From the NCBI RefSeq assembly GCF_947305955.1, contig NZ_CAMZFB010000018.1, positions 1 to 47,060 on the forward strand: a DNA stretch of 47,060 bases, given 5' to 3'. Position 1 is the first letter of the stretch. The number at the start of each line of letters is the position of its first letter. The notes under the pieces are model-generated. The model made no database searches. It saw only the letters and a program-made list of their open reading frames with translations, and was not told where the DNA came from. This document shows positions 17,426-26,049 of the stretch, piece after piece. The DNA is from an uncultured Brevundimonas sp. GTDB lineage: Bacteria; Pseudomonadota; Alphaproteobacteria; Caulobacterales; Caulobacteraceae. A program made the position numbers and the translations under genes.

Positions 17426-17746
17426 GTGGCCTGGGTTTTCCTTATTCTTGCCGGTCTGTTCGAAATCGTCTGGGCGTTTCTGATGAAAAGCTCGGAAGGG
17501 TTCACCAAGCTGTGGCCCTCGATCGGCACCATCGGTTTCATGATCGTCAGCTTCGGCTTGCTGGCGGTGGCGATTAAGTCGCTGCCGCTGGGCACGGCCT
17601 ATGCCATCTGGACAGGGATCGGCGCGGTCGGGGCCTTTGTCGTCGGCATAGCTGTATTGGGCGAGGCGGCGACCCCCATGCGTATCGCGGGGGCCCTGCT
17701 GATCGTGTCGGGACTGGTTGTGTTGAAGCTCTCGTCGAGCCATTAA
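17426..17746 (+). CDS. sugE: SMR family guanidinium exporter Gdx/SugE
   Basis: This 106-residue protein has four hydrophobic helices, the size of small multidrug resistance proteins. It starts at GTG 17426, with AGGGAG six bases upstream; the family begins with the helix AWVFLILAGLFEIVWAFLMK. Glu13 in that helix is the essential proton/substrate-coupling acid, and the context GLFEIVWA-x-xMK is typical of the Gdx (SugE) branch rather than of EmrE. Later segments include LPLGTAYAIWTGIGAVG and GEAATPMRIAGALLIVSG. Family members are dual-topology dimers that export guanidinium in exchange for protons. The guanidine-II riboswitch in front supports this function. A GST gene follows 30 bases later. 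Confidence 0.95.
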   Translation: MAWVFLILAGLFEIVWAFLMKSSEGFTKLWPSIGTIGFMIVSFGLLAVAIKSLPLGTAYAIWTGIGAVGAFVVGIAVLGEAATPMRIAGALLIVSGLVVLKLSSSH

Positions 17747-17776
17747 GACGACGCCGTTAGCCAAGGGGGAGAAGGC

Positions 17777-18424
17777 ATGGAACTGACAATCGGACCGCGC
17801 CTGTATTCGACGTGGTCGCTGCGCCCTTGGCTGGTGCTGAAAAGGGCAGGGGCGCAGTTCACGACCCGCGATGCGCGATACGACACGCCGGACGGTAAGG
17901 CCGAACTGAATCTTATTTCACCGACAGGCTTGGTGCCTTTGCTGACGGTCGAAGGCGAGACCTTCTGGGACAGTCTGGCCATCGCGGAATGGGCGGCGGA
18001 AACCTATCCCGAGGCCCGTCTGTGGCCGACGGACAAGACCGCGCGTACCTATGCTCGCTCTGTTACGGCAGAGATGCATTCAGGCTTTACGCCCCTGCGG
18101 ACCCACTGTGGTTTCGGCGGCGAGCATCTTCTGGTCGGGAAGGGCACCGCCGTGCCGAACATCACGCCCGAGGTCGAGGCAAATCTGCGCCGCTTGGTGA
18201 CGATCTTCACCCAGATGCGCGGTCGCTATGGAAAGAGCGGCCCGTGGCTGTTCGGGGAATGGTCGATTGCCGACGCCTTTTTCACGCCGGTGGCCTCGCG
18301 CGTGCGGCACTATCAGATCGATCTGGCGGGCTATGGCGACGCCGATGGCATAGCCGCCGAATATGTTGCCAGCCTGCTCGGCCAGCCCGACTTCCTTGAA
18401 TGGGAAGCTGTGGCGCTGGCTTAG
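17777..18424 (+). CDS. Glutathione S-transferase family protein
   Basis: This 215-residue protein begins with the thioredoxin-fold segment ELTIGPRLYSTWSLRPWLVLKRAG, where a Ser near residues 11-14 takes the place of the glutathione-activating residue. It continues with SPTGLVPLLTVEG (the cis-proline loop) and WDSLAIAEWAAETYP (the glutathione gamma-glutamyl contact). The all-helical C-terminal domain ends GPWLFGEWSIADAFFTPVASR, with the N-capping box typical of GSTs. The ribosome site AGGGGGAG is strong. It may be co-transcribed with sugE. Substrate unknown. Confidence 0.92.
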   Translation: MELTIGPRLYSTWSLRPWLVLKRAGAQFTTRDARYDTPDGKAELNLISPTGLVPLLTVEGETFWDSLAIAEWAAETYPEARLWPTDKTARTYARSVTAEMHSGFTPLRTHCGFGGEHLLVGKGTAVPNITPEVEANLRRLVTIFTQMRGRYGKSGPWLFGEWSIADAFFTPVASRVRHYQIDLAGYGDADGIAAEYVASLLGQPDFLEWEAVALA

Positions 18425-18496
18425 TTTTCGCCGCTTCAGAGAACGATGTTTTAAATTATTGAGCGCAATGTCATTTGCATTGGCAGCAGGTGATCT

Positions 18497-18607
18497 ATGC
18501 GCACAATCGACCGTGGAACAAACTGGCGTAGACGTAGCCGCATTTATGGCGTGGCTGCTATCGTGCTGGGCGCGGCCTGGGCCTTGATCCAGAGCGGTAT
18601 CAGCTAA
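18497..18607 (+). CDS. Possible small membrane protein (36 aa)
   Basis: ATG 18497 has AGGTGA four bases upstream. The frame runs 36 codons to TAA 18605-18607. The product has an arginine-rich N-terminus (MRTIDRGTNWRRRSRIYG) followed by one hydrophobic helix (VAAIVLGAAWALIQ), which fits a positive-inside single-pass inner-membrane peptide. It fills the gap between the GST gene and the convergent lytic transglycosylase gene, ending four bases from the latter. The upstream 60 bases are AT-rich and could hold a promoter. It could still be a chance frame. Conservation is not known. Confidence 0.35.
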   Translation: MRTIDRGTNWRRRSRIYGVAAIVLGAAWALIQSGIS

Positions 18608-18611
18608 GGGT

Positions 18612-20324
18612 CTAGTTGGCCGTCGGGATCTGTTCCACCGTCGCGGTCTGGGTCGGCTGCGGGGCAGGCGGCTGATAGTCAAGCGACACGGGAATGGCGC
18701 GCGCGCCCGACACAACGGCATCCAGCGTATTCACCGGACCACCCATCAGCCGCTTGTAGATCCAATAGGCGGCCACGACCTTTTCGACATAGTCGCGGGC
18801 CTGCGGCACATCGATCGTCTCGATCAGCAATAGCGGATCGGCGTCCGTGCCCAGCTTGCGCATGGCGGCAATCATCGGGCCGGGTCCGGCATTATAGGAG
18901 GCGACCGTCTTCAGAATGTCGCCACCAAAGCTTTCTATGGACATCAGGCGGTTCAGATACTGCTGGCCCAGCTTCATATTGTGGGACGCATCCAGCAGTC
19001 GCTGCGGCTGGCGCACATAGGACTGGTCGCCCGTCATATAGGCGGCCGTCGAGGGCATGACCTGCATCAGACCATAGGCACCGGCGCTGGAACGGACGCC
19101 CGGATTGAACGCCGACTCCTTGCGGATCAGGGCGTAAACCAGCGCCTGATCGACGGTATAGCCGCCCTCGGGGAACAGCACCGGCATAGGATAGTCATTG
19201 GCATCGATCACGGTCGCGGCGCGTTCGGCTGCACGACCCGGAGCCACCATATTATAGAGGCCCGCCCAGAGCTGGCGGGCCTGCAGATCGCGCGAACGGC
19301 GCAGGCCGTCACGGGCCGCGCTGGCGGCATCGGCTCGACGGCCAACCTCGTAAAGGGCCAGGGTGCGGCGGGCGGTTTCGTCGCTATGGACGAAGTCGCT
19401 CAGCGCACGGCTGTCGATCGCAGGCGTGGCCTCAACCGGACGCGGCGAGCTGGCCACAGCATAGTAGGAACGCGGGCCTTCATTCTCGATGGGCAGGGGC
19501 AGGCCCAGCTGATGCAGGGCGATCTGGCCATAGAAGGTCGCGGGCCAGCGTGCGGCCTGTTGCAACAGGGGCTGCACACGATCCTGACGCGCGGTCGCCG
19601 ACGCGGCGCGCGACGCCCAATAGGCAGCACCGGCGCGCACCCACGGGTCTTCGGTCGGGTCTTCCAACACGTGTAGGAAGGCTTCGTAGGACTCGTTGTA
19701 CTGGCCCATCCGCCAAGCGGCCAAGGCCGAGGTCCACCAGTCGCCCAGTTCGATGCCGGTCGTATAGGCCCCCTGTAGGTCGTCATTGTTCAGCATAACG
19801 CGGGCGGCGCGGGACGGATCGGTGGCCGTGGCGCGGGTCACGCTGTCCCACGTGCGGGTCAGAAAGCCACCGGGGCGCGGCGGCGGGGCGACACCGTCGG
19901 GCAGGCGGCGCATGGCCAGATTATAAACCCGCTCGGCCATCGGCAGGTCCGAATAGCTATTCAGCCAGCCGACCAGTTCGTCATAGGTCGCGACGTGGTT
20001 TGCGTGGAACAGGCGCTCGAACTCGAGCTGGCCCAGAAGAATACGGTCGCGAACCTGTTGGGCGCTGGAGCGGGCCGTTTCCAGATCGCCCCGACGCAGG
20101 GCGTCAAAGGCGGTGGTATAGGTCAGCCGGTCTTCGCGGCTGAGGGCCGAGGGTTGGGACTGGTCGTCATAGGCCTCAACCGCAGGCGGGGCCTCATAGG
20201 CTTCCATCGCAAAGGCTTCCGACGGGGCCAAAGCGACAGGCGCTGCCATTGCAGCCAGCCAGAGAAAGAAAGATCGGGACGCGGGTGATCGAGAGGCGCA
20301 CTGCGCTCTGTAATCAAACTTCAT
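18612..20324 (-). CDS. Soluble lytic murein transglycosylase (Slt family)
   Basis: Counted from ATG 20324 (ATG 20345 is an in-frame alternative) the protein has 570 residues, near the Slt70 size. A signal peptide (FLWLAAMAAPVALAPSEAFA) is followed by a long helical-repeat region, the ring-forming U/L domains of Slt70. The C-terminal lysozyme-like domain has the catalytic Glu in ALIRKESAFNPGVRSSAG, then YGLMQVMPSTA and VASYNAGPG. These enzymes cleave peptidoglycan glycan strands to 1,6-anhydro products in the periplasm. The C-terminus (PAPQPTQTATVEQIPTAN) is an extra low-complexity tail. Confidence 0.93.
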   Translation of the reverse strand: MKFDYRAQCASRSPASRSFFLWLAAMAAPVALAPSEAFAMEAYEAPPAVEAYDDQSQPSALSREDRLTYTTAFDALRRGDLETARSSAQQVRDRILLGQLEFERLFHANHVATYDELVGWLNSYSDLPMAERVYNLAMRRLPDGVAPPPRPGGFLTRTWDSVTRATATDPSRAARVMLNNDDLQGAYTTGIELGDWWTSALAAWRMGQYNESYEAFLHVLEDPTEDPWVRAGAAYWASRAASATARQDRVQPLLQQAARWPATFYGQIALHQLGLPLPIENEGPRSYYAVASSPRPVEATPAIDSRALSDFVHSDETARRTLALYEVGRRADAASAARDGLRRSRDLQARQLWAGLYNMVAPGRAAERAATVIDANDYPMPVLFPEGGYTVDQALVYALIRKESAFNPGVRSSAGAYGLMQVMPSTAAYMTGDQSYVRQPQRLLDASHNMKLGQQYLNRLMSIESFGGDILKTVASYNAGPGPMIAAMRKLGTDADPLLLIETIDVPQARDYVEKVVAAYWIYKRLMGGPVNTLDAVVSGARAIPVSLDYQPPAPQPTQTATVEQIPTAN

Positions 20325-20448
20325 GAGCGCGGAGGCCCCCTTCATCGGCGTGCTGATAGGTCATTTCGGACCGTTCAGAATGCTCTGCGGATTGGTCACC
20401 TGATCAGAAAACATAGCCCGCATTTGGGCGATCGCTCAACTTTTAACG

Positions 20449-21237
20449 TTAAAGTCGTGCCGCGACCGCCAGCATGTCACGCCAAACAGCGCCCTTGGCG
20501 AGGGGCTGTTGCAACAGGAAACCGGGATGGAAGGTCGTCATGACCGGAAGAGTTTCATGGCCGTGCGGCGTCCATTCCTGCCACCGTCCCTGAAGGCGTA
20601 ACAGGCTCTCTTGGCTGGACAAAATTCCGCGAACAGCTACCGCGCCGATCAGCAGCACGGCCTTAGGTTGGATCAGCTGGACGGCGCGCTCGATGAAGGG
20701 CAGACACACGGCCTGTTCTTCGGGCGTCGGCGGACGGTTGCCGGGCGGCTGCCAGAAGACGGTCTGGGTCAGATAGGTCTTCTCGGCCACGCCCGCCGCG
20801 CCAAGGATTCGCTCCAGCAGACGTGCAGAGGGACCAGAGAACGGCTGGTTGCGGTCGTCGTCCTCGCCCGTCGGGGCGTCGGCAATCACCAACAGATCGG
20901 CGTCGGCAGCGCCGCGACCGAACAGCGCATTCTTCGCCCCCATCATTTTCAGGCCGCATCCGTCAAAGGCGGCAACCGCGCCGATCAGCTCGTCCAGCGT
21001 ATTGGCCTGCGCCGCTAGCTGGCGGGCAAGGGGCACGCCCGCATCCACGCGCGTCTGGCCCGCAGGGGCGCGAACAGGCTGAACCGCCGCGAGTTTTTGT
21101 ACCGCTGCGGGTGTCGGAAGCGGTTGAATAACCGTATGATCGATAGGCTCGTCCAGATAGCAGGCATCGACGCCTGCTTCGTGCCAAAAGGCGAGCAGGG
21201 CTTCGTAAGCAGCCAAGTCCGAAGAGTGAGCGTTCAT
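20449..21237 (-). CDS. Uracil-DNA glycosylase family 4-like protein
   Basis: This 262-residue protein has about 90 variable N-terminal residues, then a UDG-like domain: GCGLKMMGAKNALFGRG, LVIADAPTGEDDDRNQPFSG (motif I), LTQTVFWQPPGNRPPTPEEQ, and the motif TTFHPGFLLQQP with the motif II His. This matches family 4 enzymes, which excise uracil from DNA. Family 4 usually has four Cys for a [4Fe-4S] cluster; I see two at the expected places (GCGLK and AVCLPF), so the cluster is uncertain. Motif I also departs from the usual GEAPG. A palindrome TTTAACGTTAAA (20442-20453) spans the stop codon. Confidence 0.82.
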   Translation of the reverse strand: MNAHSSDLAAYEALLAFWHEAGVDACYLDEPIDHTVIQPLPTPAAVQKLAAVQPVRAPAGQTRVDAGVPLARQLAAQANTLDELIGAVAAFDGCGLKMMGAKNALFGRGAADADLLVIADAPTGEDDDRNQPFSGPSARLLERILGAAGVAEKTYLTQTVFWQPPGNRPPTPEEQAVCLPFIERAVQLIQPKAVLLIGAVAVRGILSSQESLLRLQGRWQEWTPHGHETLPVMTTFHPGFLLQQPLAKGAVWRDMLAVAARL

Positions 21238-21324
21238 ATCAATCTAGCCAATAAGCCTTGACCGCCCCTGCGTCACGTCTTGATAAGGCTGTAACACGAC
21301 AAGAATACGGATTCCGGGGATCAC

Positions 21325-23079
21325 ATGACCGAACACGTCACCGAAGGCGGCGCAAAGAACGCCTGGCAAGAGGCTGTCATCGACAACCTGCCGCCGCTGG
21401 AGGCCCTGTCGGGCGTCGAGCGCGAAGTCATGGAATATGACGTCGTCATCGTCGGCGGCGGCCCTGCCGGCCTGTCTGCCGCGATCCGACTGAAGCAGCG
21501 CGCCGAAAAAGACGGCAAGGAAATCAACGTCGCCGTTCTGGAAAAGTCTGCCGAAATCGGTGGCCACATCCTGTCGGGCGCGGTGATCGATCCGAAGGCG
21601 CTGAACGAACTGTTCCCGAACTGGAAGGAACTGGGCGCGCCGCTGGAAACGCCGGTCAAGGAAGACAAATTCCTGGTGCTGGGCCCGGCAGGCGAGATGT
21701 CGCTGCCGATGTTCGCCATGCCGCCCTTCATGCACAACCACGGTTGCTACATTGCCTCGCTGGGCAATCTGACCCGCTGGCTGGGCGAGCAGGCCGAGGC
21801 TCTGGGCGTCGAAGTCTATCCGGGCATGGCTGCCAGCCACGTCGTCTGGGGCGATGACGGTCAGGTGAAGGGCGTCGTCGCCGGCGTGTTCGGCATCGAC
21901 CGCGAAGGCAAGCCGACCGGCGACTTCCAGCCGGGCATCGAGCTGCACGGCAAATACGTCTTCATCGCCGAGGGCGTCCGTGGCTCGCTGGCCAAGACCA
22001 TCATGGCCAAGCACAACCTGTGCGACGACGCCGAGCCGCAAAAGTTCGGCATCGGCATCAAGGAGCTGTGGCAGATTCCGGCCGAGAAGCACCAGCCGGG
22101 TCTGGTCCAGCACACGACCGGTTGGCCGCTGGATGACAAGACGGGCGGCGGCTCGTTCCTGTACCACTTTGGCGACCGCTATGTGTCGGTCGGCTTCGTC
22201 ACCCACCTGAACTACAAGAACCCGTACCTGTCGCCGTTCGACGAGTTCCAGCGCTTCAAGCACCACGACGCCGTGGCCAAGCACCTCGAAGGCGGCACCC
22301 GTATCTCGTACGGCGCGCGCGCCATCACCGAGGGCGGCTTCCAGTCGGTTCCGAAGCTGGCCTTCCCGGGCGGCGCGCTGATCGGCTGCTCGGCCGGTTT
22401 CGTGAACGTGCCGCGCATCAAGGGCAGCCACAACGCCATGAAGACCGGCATGCTGGCCGCCGATGCGGCCTATGACGCCGTGATCTCGGGCCGTGGCGGC
22501 GACGTTCTGGAAGCCTATGAAGAGGCCTACAAGACGTCGTGGGTCTATAAGGAACTGAAGATCGTCCGTAACGCCAAGCCGCTGCTGTCGAAGTTCGGCA
22601 CCATGCTGGGCGGCGCGATCGGTATGTTCGACCTGTGGGTGAACCACCTGACGGGTGGCTTCTCCTTCTTCGGCACGATGAAGCACGGCAAGACCGATGC
22701 GGCCTCGCTGGAACCGGCATCGATGCACAAGCCGATTGCCTATCCGAAGCCGGACGGCAAGCTGTCGTTCGACAAGCTGTCGTCGGTGTTCATTTCGAAC
22801 ACCAACCACGCCGAGGACCAGCCCGCCCACCTGAAGCTGCTGGACCCGTCCGTGCCGATCAACGTCAACCTGCCCAAGTACGGCGAGCCCGCTCGTCTGT
22901 ACTGCCCGGCGGGCGTGTACGAGGTTCTGTACGACGAGGACGGCGTGTCCAATCCGCGCTTCCAGATCAACGCCCAGAACTGCGTCCACTGCAAAACCTG
23001 CGACATCAAGGACCCGTCGCAGAACATTGTCTGGACCACGCCGGAAGGCGCGGGTGGCCCGAACTATCCGAACATGTAA
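21325..23079 (+). CDS. Electron transfer flavoprotein-ubiquinone oxidoreductase (ETF-QO)
   Basis: This 584-residue protein passes electrons from reduced ETF, fed by acyl-CoA and other dehydrogenases, to ubiquinone at the inner membrane. It shows the FAD-binding fold YDVVIVGGGPAGLSAAI (about residues 38-54), the central EKSAEIGGHILSGAVIDP, and a C-terminal ferredoxin-like part with the four [4Fe-4S] cysteines in RLYCPAGVYEVLYDED and NCVHCKTCDIKDP. Start ATG 21325 has GGGGA four bases upstream. An ATG at 21430 would remove a 35-residue leader that the family often lacks. It ends in a strong terminator. Confidence 0.96.
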   Translation: MTEHVTEGGAKNAWQEAVIDNLPPLEALSGVEREVMEYDVVIVGGGPAGLSAAIRLKQRAEKDGKEINVAVLEKSAEIGGHILSGAVIDPKALNELFPNWKELGAPLETPVKEDKFLVLGPAGEMSLPMFAMPPFMHNHGCYIASLGNLTRWLGEQAEALGVEVYPGMAASHVVWGDDGQVKGVVAGVFGIDREGKPTGDFQPGIELHGKYVFIAEGVRGSLAKTIMAKHNLCDDAEPQKFGIGIKELWQIPAEKHQPGLVQHTTGWPLDDKTGGGSFLYHFGDRYVSVGFVTHLNYKNPYLSPFDEFQRFKHHDAVAKHLEGGTRISYGARAITEGGFQSVPKLAFPGGALIGCSAGFVNVPRIKGSHNAMKTGMLAADAAYDAVISGRGGDVLEAYEEAYKTSWVYKELKIVRNAKPLLSKFGTMLGGAIGMFDLWVNHLTGGFSFFGTMKHGKTDAASLEPASMHKPIAYPKPDGKLSFDKLSSVFISNTNHAEDQPAHLKLLDPSVPINVNLPKYGEPARLYCPAGVYEVLYDEDGVSNPRFQINAQNCVHCKTCDIKDPSQNIVWTTPEGAGGPNYPNM

Positions 23080-23116
23080 TCACGCATGTAAGGCCCTGTA
23101 GGGTTTGAATGTTTTG

Positions 23117-23153
23117 AAGAAGGCGTTGCGGTGATCGCGACGCCTTCTTTTTT
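23117..23153 (+). terminator. ETF-QO terminator
   Basis: The arms AAGAAGGCGT and ACGCCTTCTT (23117-23126, 23140-23149) continue inwards to a total of about 14 bp and are followed by a T run. Clear Rho-independent terminator. Confidence 0.93.
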
Positions 23154-23210
23154 GTGCGCGAAGGCGGGCGGGCCTTGCCGAGACGGCGGAAACAGTGAAG
23201 GGTCCGCCCT

Positions 23211-25127
23211 ATGAAGCCGATCCGTCCCTTGCTGCTGACCACCTCGATCGCTGCCCTGATCATGGGCACGCCCGCGCTTGCACAGGAAACGCCTGTCCCC
23301 GAGGCCGAGACCACTCAGGCTCCGGCCCAAAGCGATACCAGCGAACCTGTCATCGAGGTTGCGCCTGCCGAGCCGGACGCCGCAGAGGATGCCGTGGAAG
23401 GCGAGGACGGCGAGGCCGCGGAAACCGAGCTGCCGCCAGAGCCGATCATTGCCATTCCCGCCGAGTGGGCCCCTGTGCCTGTCGATCGCGAAGGGCGTTC
23501 GGCCTATGGCCACTATCTGGCGGCCCGCGCCGCGCTGGCACAGGGCGAGACGGGCGAGGGCGCCCGCGTCCTGCAACAAGCCTATAATCTGACGCCGGAA
23601 CAGCCGCGCCTGCGCGAACAGGCTTTCACCGCCGCGCTTCTGGCCGGTGATCTGGCCTTTGCGGGTCGTATCACGCCCGAGGCCGAGGGAACCTCTCCGG
23701 TGATCGTCGAGGCCGGAAAGCTGGTCAACGGCATCGAGACCTATTTGAAGGACGGCGCGCGCAGGGCCAACCGTCTGTTTGCCGAAAATCCGGTCGAGCT
23801 GCCGCACGACCGCGCCGCCGTCTATGCGCAGGTCTGGATCGCCGCCGAGGCAGGCGACTGGAACCGCGCTCTGGCCGCCCCGCCAGCCGATTTCGACCCG
23901 ATCAGCGTACTTGTCGCCCGCAGCAACCGTGCGCGCCTGCTGGAAATCCGTCGCCGCTATGAAGAGGCCGAGGCCGAGTGGAAGGAACTGGTCGCCCATG
24001 CGCAGGCTGGCGCGCTGTTCCGTCTGGCCTATGGCGAGTTCTTGGAGCGCCGTGGTCGTAAGGAAGAGGCACTGGCCCTCTATGAGGCGGCCATCTCTGC
24101 CCAACAGGCCGAGGCCCGCATCTTTGTGGCGCGTGATCGCGTCAAGAGCGGTGGTCGCCCGCCCGCCGTACCGCGCTATCGCGAGGGACTGGCCATGGCG
24201 CTGCGTACCGCCGCCGACCAGATGATCGCCCAAAGCGCCGAAGAGTTCGCCGCCGTCTATCTGCGTCTGGCCCAGCAGGTCGTCCCCAGTGTCCAGAACC
24301 AGTTCATGATCGGCCAGTCGCTGATCAACGCCGGTTTTGCGTCGGCCGGACGTGATGCGCTGGCCGAAATCCCGCAGTCGGACGTGAACCTCTACGCCAA
24401 TGCCCGTGCCCAACGTGGCGTCAGCTTTGAAAAGCAGGACATGGACGAAGAGGCGCTGGCCGAGTTCCGTCTGGCCGTCGAGGCCGTACCGAACGAGCCG
24501 TCGCTGACCTATGCACTGGCGGGCCAACTGGTGAAGATGGACCGCGATGCCGAGGCGCTGGAACTGCTGAATGGTCCGGTGCTGAACGTCGCCAATCAGG
24601 GCTATGAGGTCCACTTCCTGCGCGGGGCCGTGCTGGAGGCGCTGGGCCGCAGCGACGAGGCCGAGGCCGAACTGGTCCGCGCCTATCAACTGGCACCCAA
24701 TGATCCGACCGTTCTGAACTATCTCGGCTATATGTGGGTCGATACCGGACACAAGGTTGTCGAGGGCACAGAGCTGATCACCCGTGCGGTCAATGCAGAC
24801 CCCAATGACGGCCACTTCCAGGACTCGCTGGGCTGGGCGCGGTTCAAGCAGGGCCAGTACGAGCAGGCCGTCGAGAACATCGAACAGGCCGTGGCCAAGG
24901 AACCGGCCAATGCCGAGATCAACGACCATCTGGGCGATGTCTATTACGCGCTGGGCCGCCACCGCGAGGCGGGCTTCCAGTGGCAGCGCGTCCTGACGCT
25001 GGATGTCGATGCCAAGCGCCGCGCCGAGGTCGAGGCCAAGCTGCGTGATCGCCTGAACCAGCGCCCCTATGGTGAGGAAGGCCATTCGGCTGCCTCCGAA
25101 GACGTCGCCGCCGTAACGAATGACTGA
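23211..25127 (+). CDS. Large secreted TPR-repeat protein
   Basis: This 638-residue protein has a signal peptide (LLLTTSIAALIMGTPALA, cut after about residue 24). An acidic Pro/Glu/Ala linker (about residues 25-75) leads into many tetratricopeptide-like repeats, the last ones clear: RVNPN-type turns, YLGYMWVDTG and GHFQDSLGWARFKQGQYEQA. These fold as helical scaffolds for protein contacts. The role is unknown. It overlaps ispE by eight bases (the stop TGA lies inside ispE), so the two are translationally coupled. The repeats make periplasmic or outer-membrane assembly work likely, but this is inference. Confidence 0.88.
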   Translation: MKPIRPLLLTTSIAALIMGTPALAQETPVPEAETTQAPAQSDTSEPVIEVAPAEPDAAEDAVEGEDGEAAETELPPEPIIAIPAEWAPVPVDREGRSAYGHYLAARAALAQGETGEGARVLQQAYNLTPEQPRLREQAFTAALLAGDLAFAGRITPEAEGTSPVIVEAGKLVNGIETYLKDGARRANRLFAENPVELPHDRAAVYAQVWIAAEAGDWNRALAAPPADFDPISVLVARSNRARLLEIRRRYEEAEAEWKELVAHAQAGALFRLAYGEFLERRGRKEEALALYEAAISAQQAEARIFVARDRVKSGGRPPAVPRYREGLAMALRTAADQMIAQSAEEFAAVYLRLAQQVVPSVQNQFMIGQSLINAGFASAGRDALAEIPQSDVNLYANARAQRGVSFEKQDMDEEALAEFRLAVEAVPNEPSLTYALAGQLVKMDRDAEALELLNGPVLNVANQGYEVHFLRGAVLEALGRSDEAEAELVRAYQLAPNDPTVLNYLGYMWVDTGHKVVEGTELITRAVNADPNDGHFQDSLGWARFKQGQYEQAVENIEQAVAKEPANAEINDHLGDVYYALGRHREAGFQWQRVLTLDVDAKRRAEVEAKLRDRLNQRPYGEEGHSAASEDVAAVTND

Positions 25128-25998
25128 TAACCTGACGATCCTGGCTCCGGCCAAGGTGAACCTTTATCTCCACGTCGCAGCGGTGAAGCCGGATGGCTAT
25201 CACCCGCTGGACAGCCTTGTGGCCTTTGCCGACGTCGGTGACCGCGTCACCGTCAGCCGCGCGCCCAGCTTCGACTTCACGGTCGAAGGGCCGTTCGGCG
25301 GTTCGGTGGGCAATGACGCCGACAATCTGGTGGTCAAGGTCCTGTTGGCGCTGGCTGCGCACCTTGGACAGGATGATTTGCCCCTGTCGGTGGTACTGGA
25401 CAAGCGACTGCCGATTGCCGCGGGTCTGGGCGGTGGTTCGGCGGATGCGGGCGCTGTTCTACGCGGGGCCAATTTGCTGCTTGATCTGGGCCTTTCCGAC
25501 GATGTGCTGGAGAAGATCGCCCGCGCCGCAGGGGCGGATGGTCCCATGTGCTATCGCGCGCGTCCGGCGCTGGTGTCGGGCGTGGGCGAGGTTCTGGAGG
25601 CCGCAGATGACCTGCCGCCACTCCATGCCGTTCTGCTGAACCCCGGCCTGCCGTCCCCGACTGGGGCCGTCTATAAGGCCTATGACACGACGGGGCAGGG
25701 CGATGCTGACCGTCCGGCACCGCCCGCCGACTGGTCGGTGTCCTCGGTCATCGACTGGCTGGGCCATCAGCGCAATGACCTTGAAGCTCCGGCCCTGTCG
25801 GTCACGCCTGCCATTCAGGAAGCCTTGGACGCCATGGCTGCCGTTCCGACCTGCCGTTTGACCCGCATGTCGGGATCGGGAGCGACCGTATTTGGCCTGT
25901 TTGACAGTGCCGAGGTGGCTCTGGATGCCGCACTGTCGCTGGACCGTACGGGGTGGTGGGTGCGGCCCACGGTGCTGGGCACGCCAAAACTCATCTGA
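25120..25998 (+). CDS. ispE: 4-diphosphocytidyl-2-C-methyl-D-erythritol kinase IspE
   Basis: This 292-residue GHMP kinase phosphorylates CDP-ME in the MEP pathway to isoprenoids (quinones, undecaprenol, hopanoids). It has the three family motifs: LAPAKVNLYLHV near the N-terminus, the ATP loop LPIAAGLGGGSADAGAVLRG in the middle, and RMSGSGATVFGLF near the C-terminus. ATG 25120 lies inside the end of the TPR gene (eight-base overlap). No other MEP gene is in the window. Confidence 0.97.
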   Translation: MTDNLTILAPAKVNLYLHVAAVKPDGYHPLDSLVAFADVGDRVTVSRAPSFDFTVEGPFGGSVGNDADNLVVKVLLALAAHLGQDDLPLSVVLDKRLPIAAGLGGGSADAGAVLRGANLLLDLGLSDDVLEKIARAAGADGPMCYRARPALVSGVGEVLEAADDLPPLHAVLLNPGLPSPTGAVYKAYDTTGQGDADRPAPPADWSVSSVIDWLGHQRNDLEAPALSVTPAIQEALDAMAAVPTCRLTRMSGSGATVFGLFDSAEVALDAALSLDRTGWWVRPTVLGTPKLI

Positions 25999-26049
25999 TC
26001 GCGGGGCAAGTTAACGGCTGGGTGACATCGTTCTGTTATCTGAAGCCCC

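Noticed and set aside
20442..20453. TTTAACGTTAAA palindrome as a regulator site
   Set aside because: It spans the stop codon of the uracil-DNA glycosylase gene, far from any start; it lacks a T-run and a match to a known operator, so no call was made.
21244..22989. Open frame of 581 codons opposite ETF-QO
   Set aside because: Antisense shadow of a well-conserved flavoprotein.
23064..25154. Open frame of 696 codons opposite the TPR gene
   Set aside because: Antisense shadow; it covers a terminator and the signal peptide of the real gene.
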